Assembly: GCA_007122045.1 (NCBI GenBank)
Contig: SKJM01000584.1
Coordinates: 1 to 5,246, forward strand
Reading direction: 5' to 3'
Origin: Planctomycetales bacterium
Lineage (GTDB): Bacteria; Planctomycetota; Planctomycetia; Pirellulales; Thermoguttaceae
DNA length: 5,246 bases
Below are positions 4,536 through 5,246 of the stretch, piece by piece (position 1 is the stretch's first letter; each line of letters opens with the position of its first letter). The translations under genes and the position numbers were made by a program. Below the pieces are notes generated by a model. That model searched no databases and was not told the origin of the DNA. It worked only from the letters and a program-made list of their open reading frames with translations.

Positions 4536-5246
4536 ATGAGGAGAGTTGTTGTGTTGTGTCTGGCGGCGGCGATGCTCGTGGGCATGGCCGTGCACGCCGC
4601 GCCGCAAGCCCGCGCGGCCGACGTAAAGCTGGTGGGCGCGGTATCGTTGTCGGGCTACGACAACCTGAAAGCCGACCTCGACCTGATCGGCGACATGGTC
4701 GACCGCCCGGAATTGGGCACCATGGTCCACGGCCTGATCGCCCTGGGAACCCGCGGGCGGGGCCTGCAAGGGATCGACCGGACGCGGCCGTGGGGCATCC
4801 TGGTGGGCACCGACGGCAAGCACGTGGGCGGATGCGCCTTCATCCCCGTCACCGACATGGACGCCGCCATGGACCTGGTGAAGACCATCGCCCGCGATCG
4901 CGTCGAGGAGCACGAAAACGGCCTGTATGAGATCAAGGGCCCTCACAAGTCGGTCTACGTGCAGGAGAAGCACGAGGGTTGGGCGTTCATCGTCGACGAC
5001 CCCGCGCTGCTGGAGTACGTGCCGGCCGATCCGGCCGCGGCGCTGGAAGGGCTGCCCGACGAGTACGCCGTGGCGCTTCGACTGAACCCGGCCAACGTGC
5101 CGGCGGAGATCCGCAAGGAGATCGCTCGGAAGGTCCGCGAGCACGCCGCACGGCACATGAAGCGGCACCCCCGCGAAACCGACGAACAGTACGCGGCGCG
5201 GAAGGCCATCGCGCGGCACGTCCGCCGGCAGATGGCCATCGGCGCA
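4536..5246 (+). CDS. Predicted secreted protein, partial at right edge
   Basis: The frame is open through the window edge, giving the first 237 residues. It begins with a Sec signal peptide: MRR, a hydrophobic stretch to about residue 22, and probable cleavage after ARA (25-27). The mature part has VGAVSLSGYDNL (33-44), RPWGILVGTDGK (84-95), GCAFIPVTDMDAAMDLVKTI (99-118), ENGLYEIKG (127-135), GWAFIVDDPALLEYV (148-162) and LPDEYAVALRLNPANVP (173-189), then a strongly basic helical stretch rich in Arg, Lys and His (190-234). From memory, RPWG...G...FIPVTD-type proteins are common, unassigned secreted proteins in planctomycetes. Element order resembles that of the protein at 2249, suggesting distant kinship. 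No enzyme motif is visible. It follows the sigma/membrane-protein pair by 189 bases and is a good candidate target or partner of that pair. Confidence 0.85.
   Translation, partial: MRRVVVLCLAAAMLVGMAVHAAPQARAADVKLVGAVSLSGYDNLKADLDLIGDMVDRPELGTMVHGLIALGTRGRGLQGIDRTRPWGILVGTDGKHVGGCAFIPVTDMDAAMDLVKTIARDRVEEHENGLYEIKGPHKSVYVQEKHEGWAFIVDDPALLEYVPADPAAALEGLPDEYAVALRLNPANVPAEIRKEIARKVREHAARHMKRHPRETDEQYAARKAIARHVRRQMAIGA

Noticed and set aside
4401..5219. Minus-strand frame of 272 residues
   Set aside because: It is antisense to a gene with a consensus Shine-Dalgarno, a signal peptide and coherent protein pattern; its own sequence is His/Arg/Val-rich and lacks motifs.

Overview
The window is GC-rich bacterial DNA that most resembles a planctomycete, probably of the Pirellulales type. 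This is inference. It rests on mraZ and rsmH without the usual ftsL/ftsI/mur genes after them, an ECF sigma factor paired with a zinc-less membrane partner, large secreted proteins of unrecognised family, and dispersed CGCTTTAGCG palindromes. All five genes lie on the + strand, and the last runs off the right edge.

Region 1 (1-734) is mraZ and its control region. Five perfect TGGGN boxes at an exact 10-base period (202-246) end five bases before the ATG at 252 and overlap a TTGACG/TATGCT promoter. This is the clearest regulatory signal in the window and points to autoregulation by MraZ. An 8-base inverted repeat lies further upstream (113-143). No gene is visible in 1-251.

Region 2 (735-1111) is 377 bases without a convincing gene. 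It holds a strong ribosome-binding-type sequence with no clear gene after it, a run of at least seven potential RNA stems, and then a 71-base inverted-repeat element whose right arm contains the GTG start of rsmH.

Region 3 (1112-2248) is rsmH, the 16S rRNA m4C1402 methyltransferase. Its TAG stop lies in a second, partial copy of the same repeat, followed by a different palindromic element (2095-2154) and a possible promoter.

Region 4 (2249-5246) looks like one functional module: a secreted protein, an ECF sigma factor, a single-span membrane protein overlapping it by ATGA (probable anti-sigma factor), a second full repeat element (4369-4438), and a second secreted protein with a consensus Shine-Dalgarno. 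The two secreted proteins show a similar order of sequence elements and may be distant relatives. A plausible reading, not shown by sequence alone, is an envelope-sensing or envelope-remodelling circuit controlled by the sigma/anti-sigma pair.

No tRNA, rRNA, CRISPR array or transposase gene was seen.
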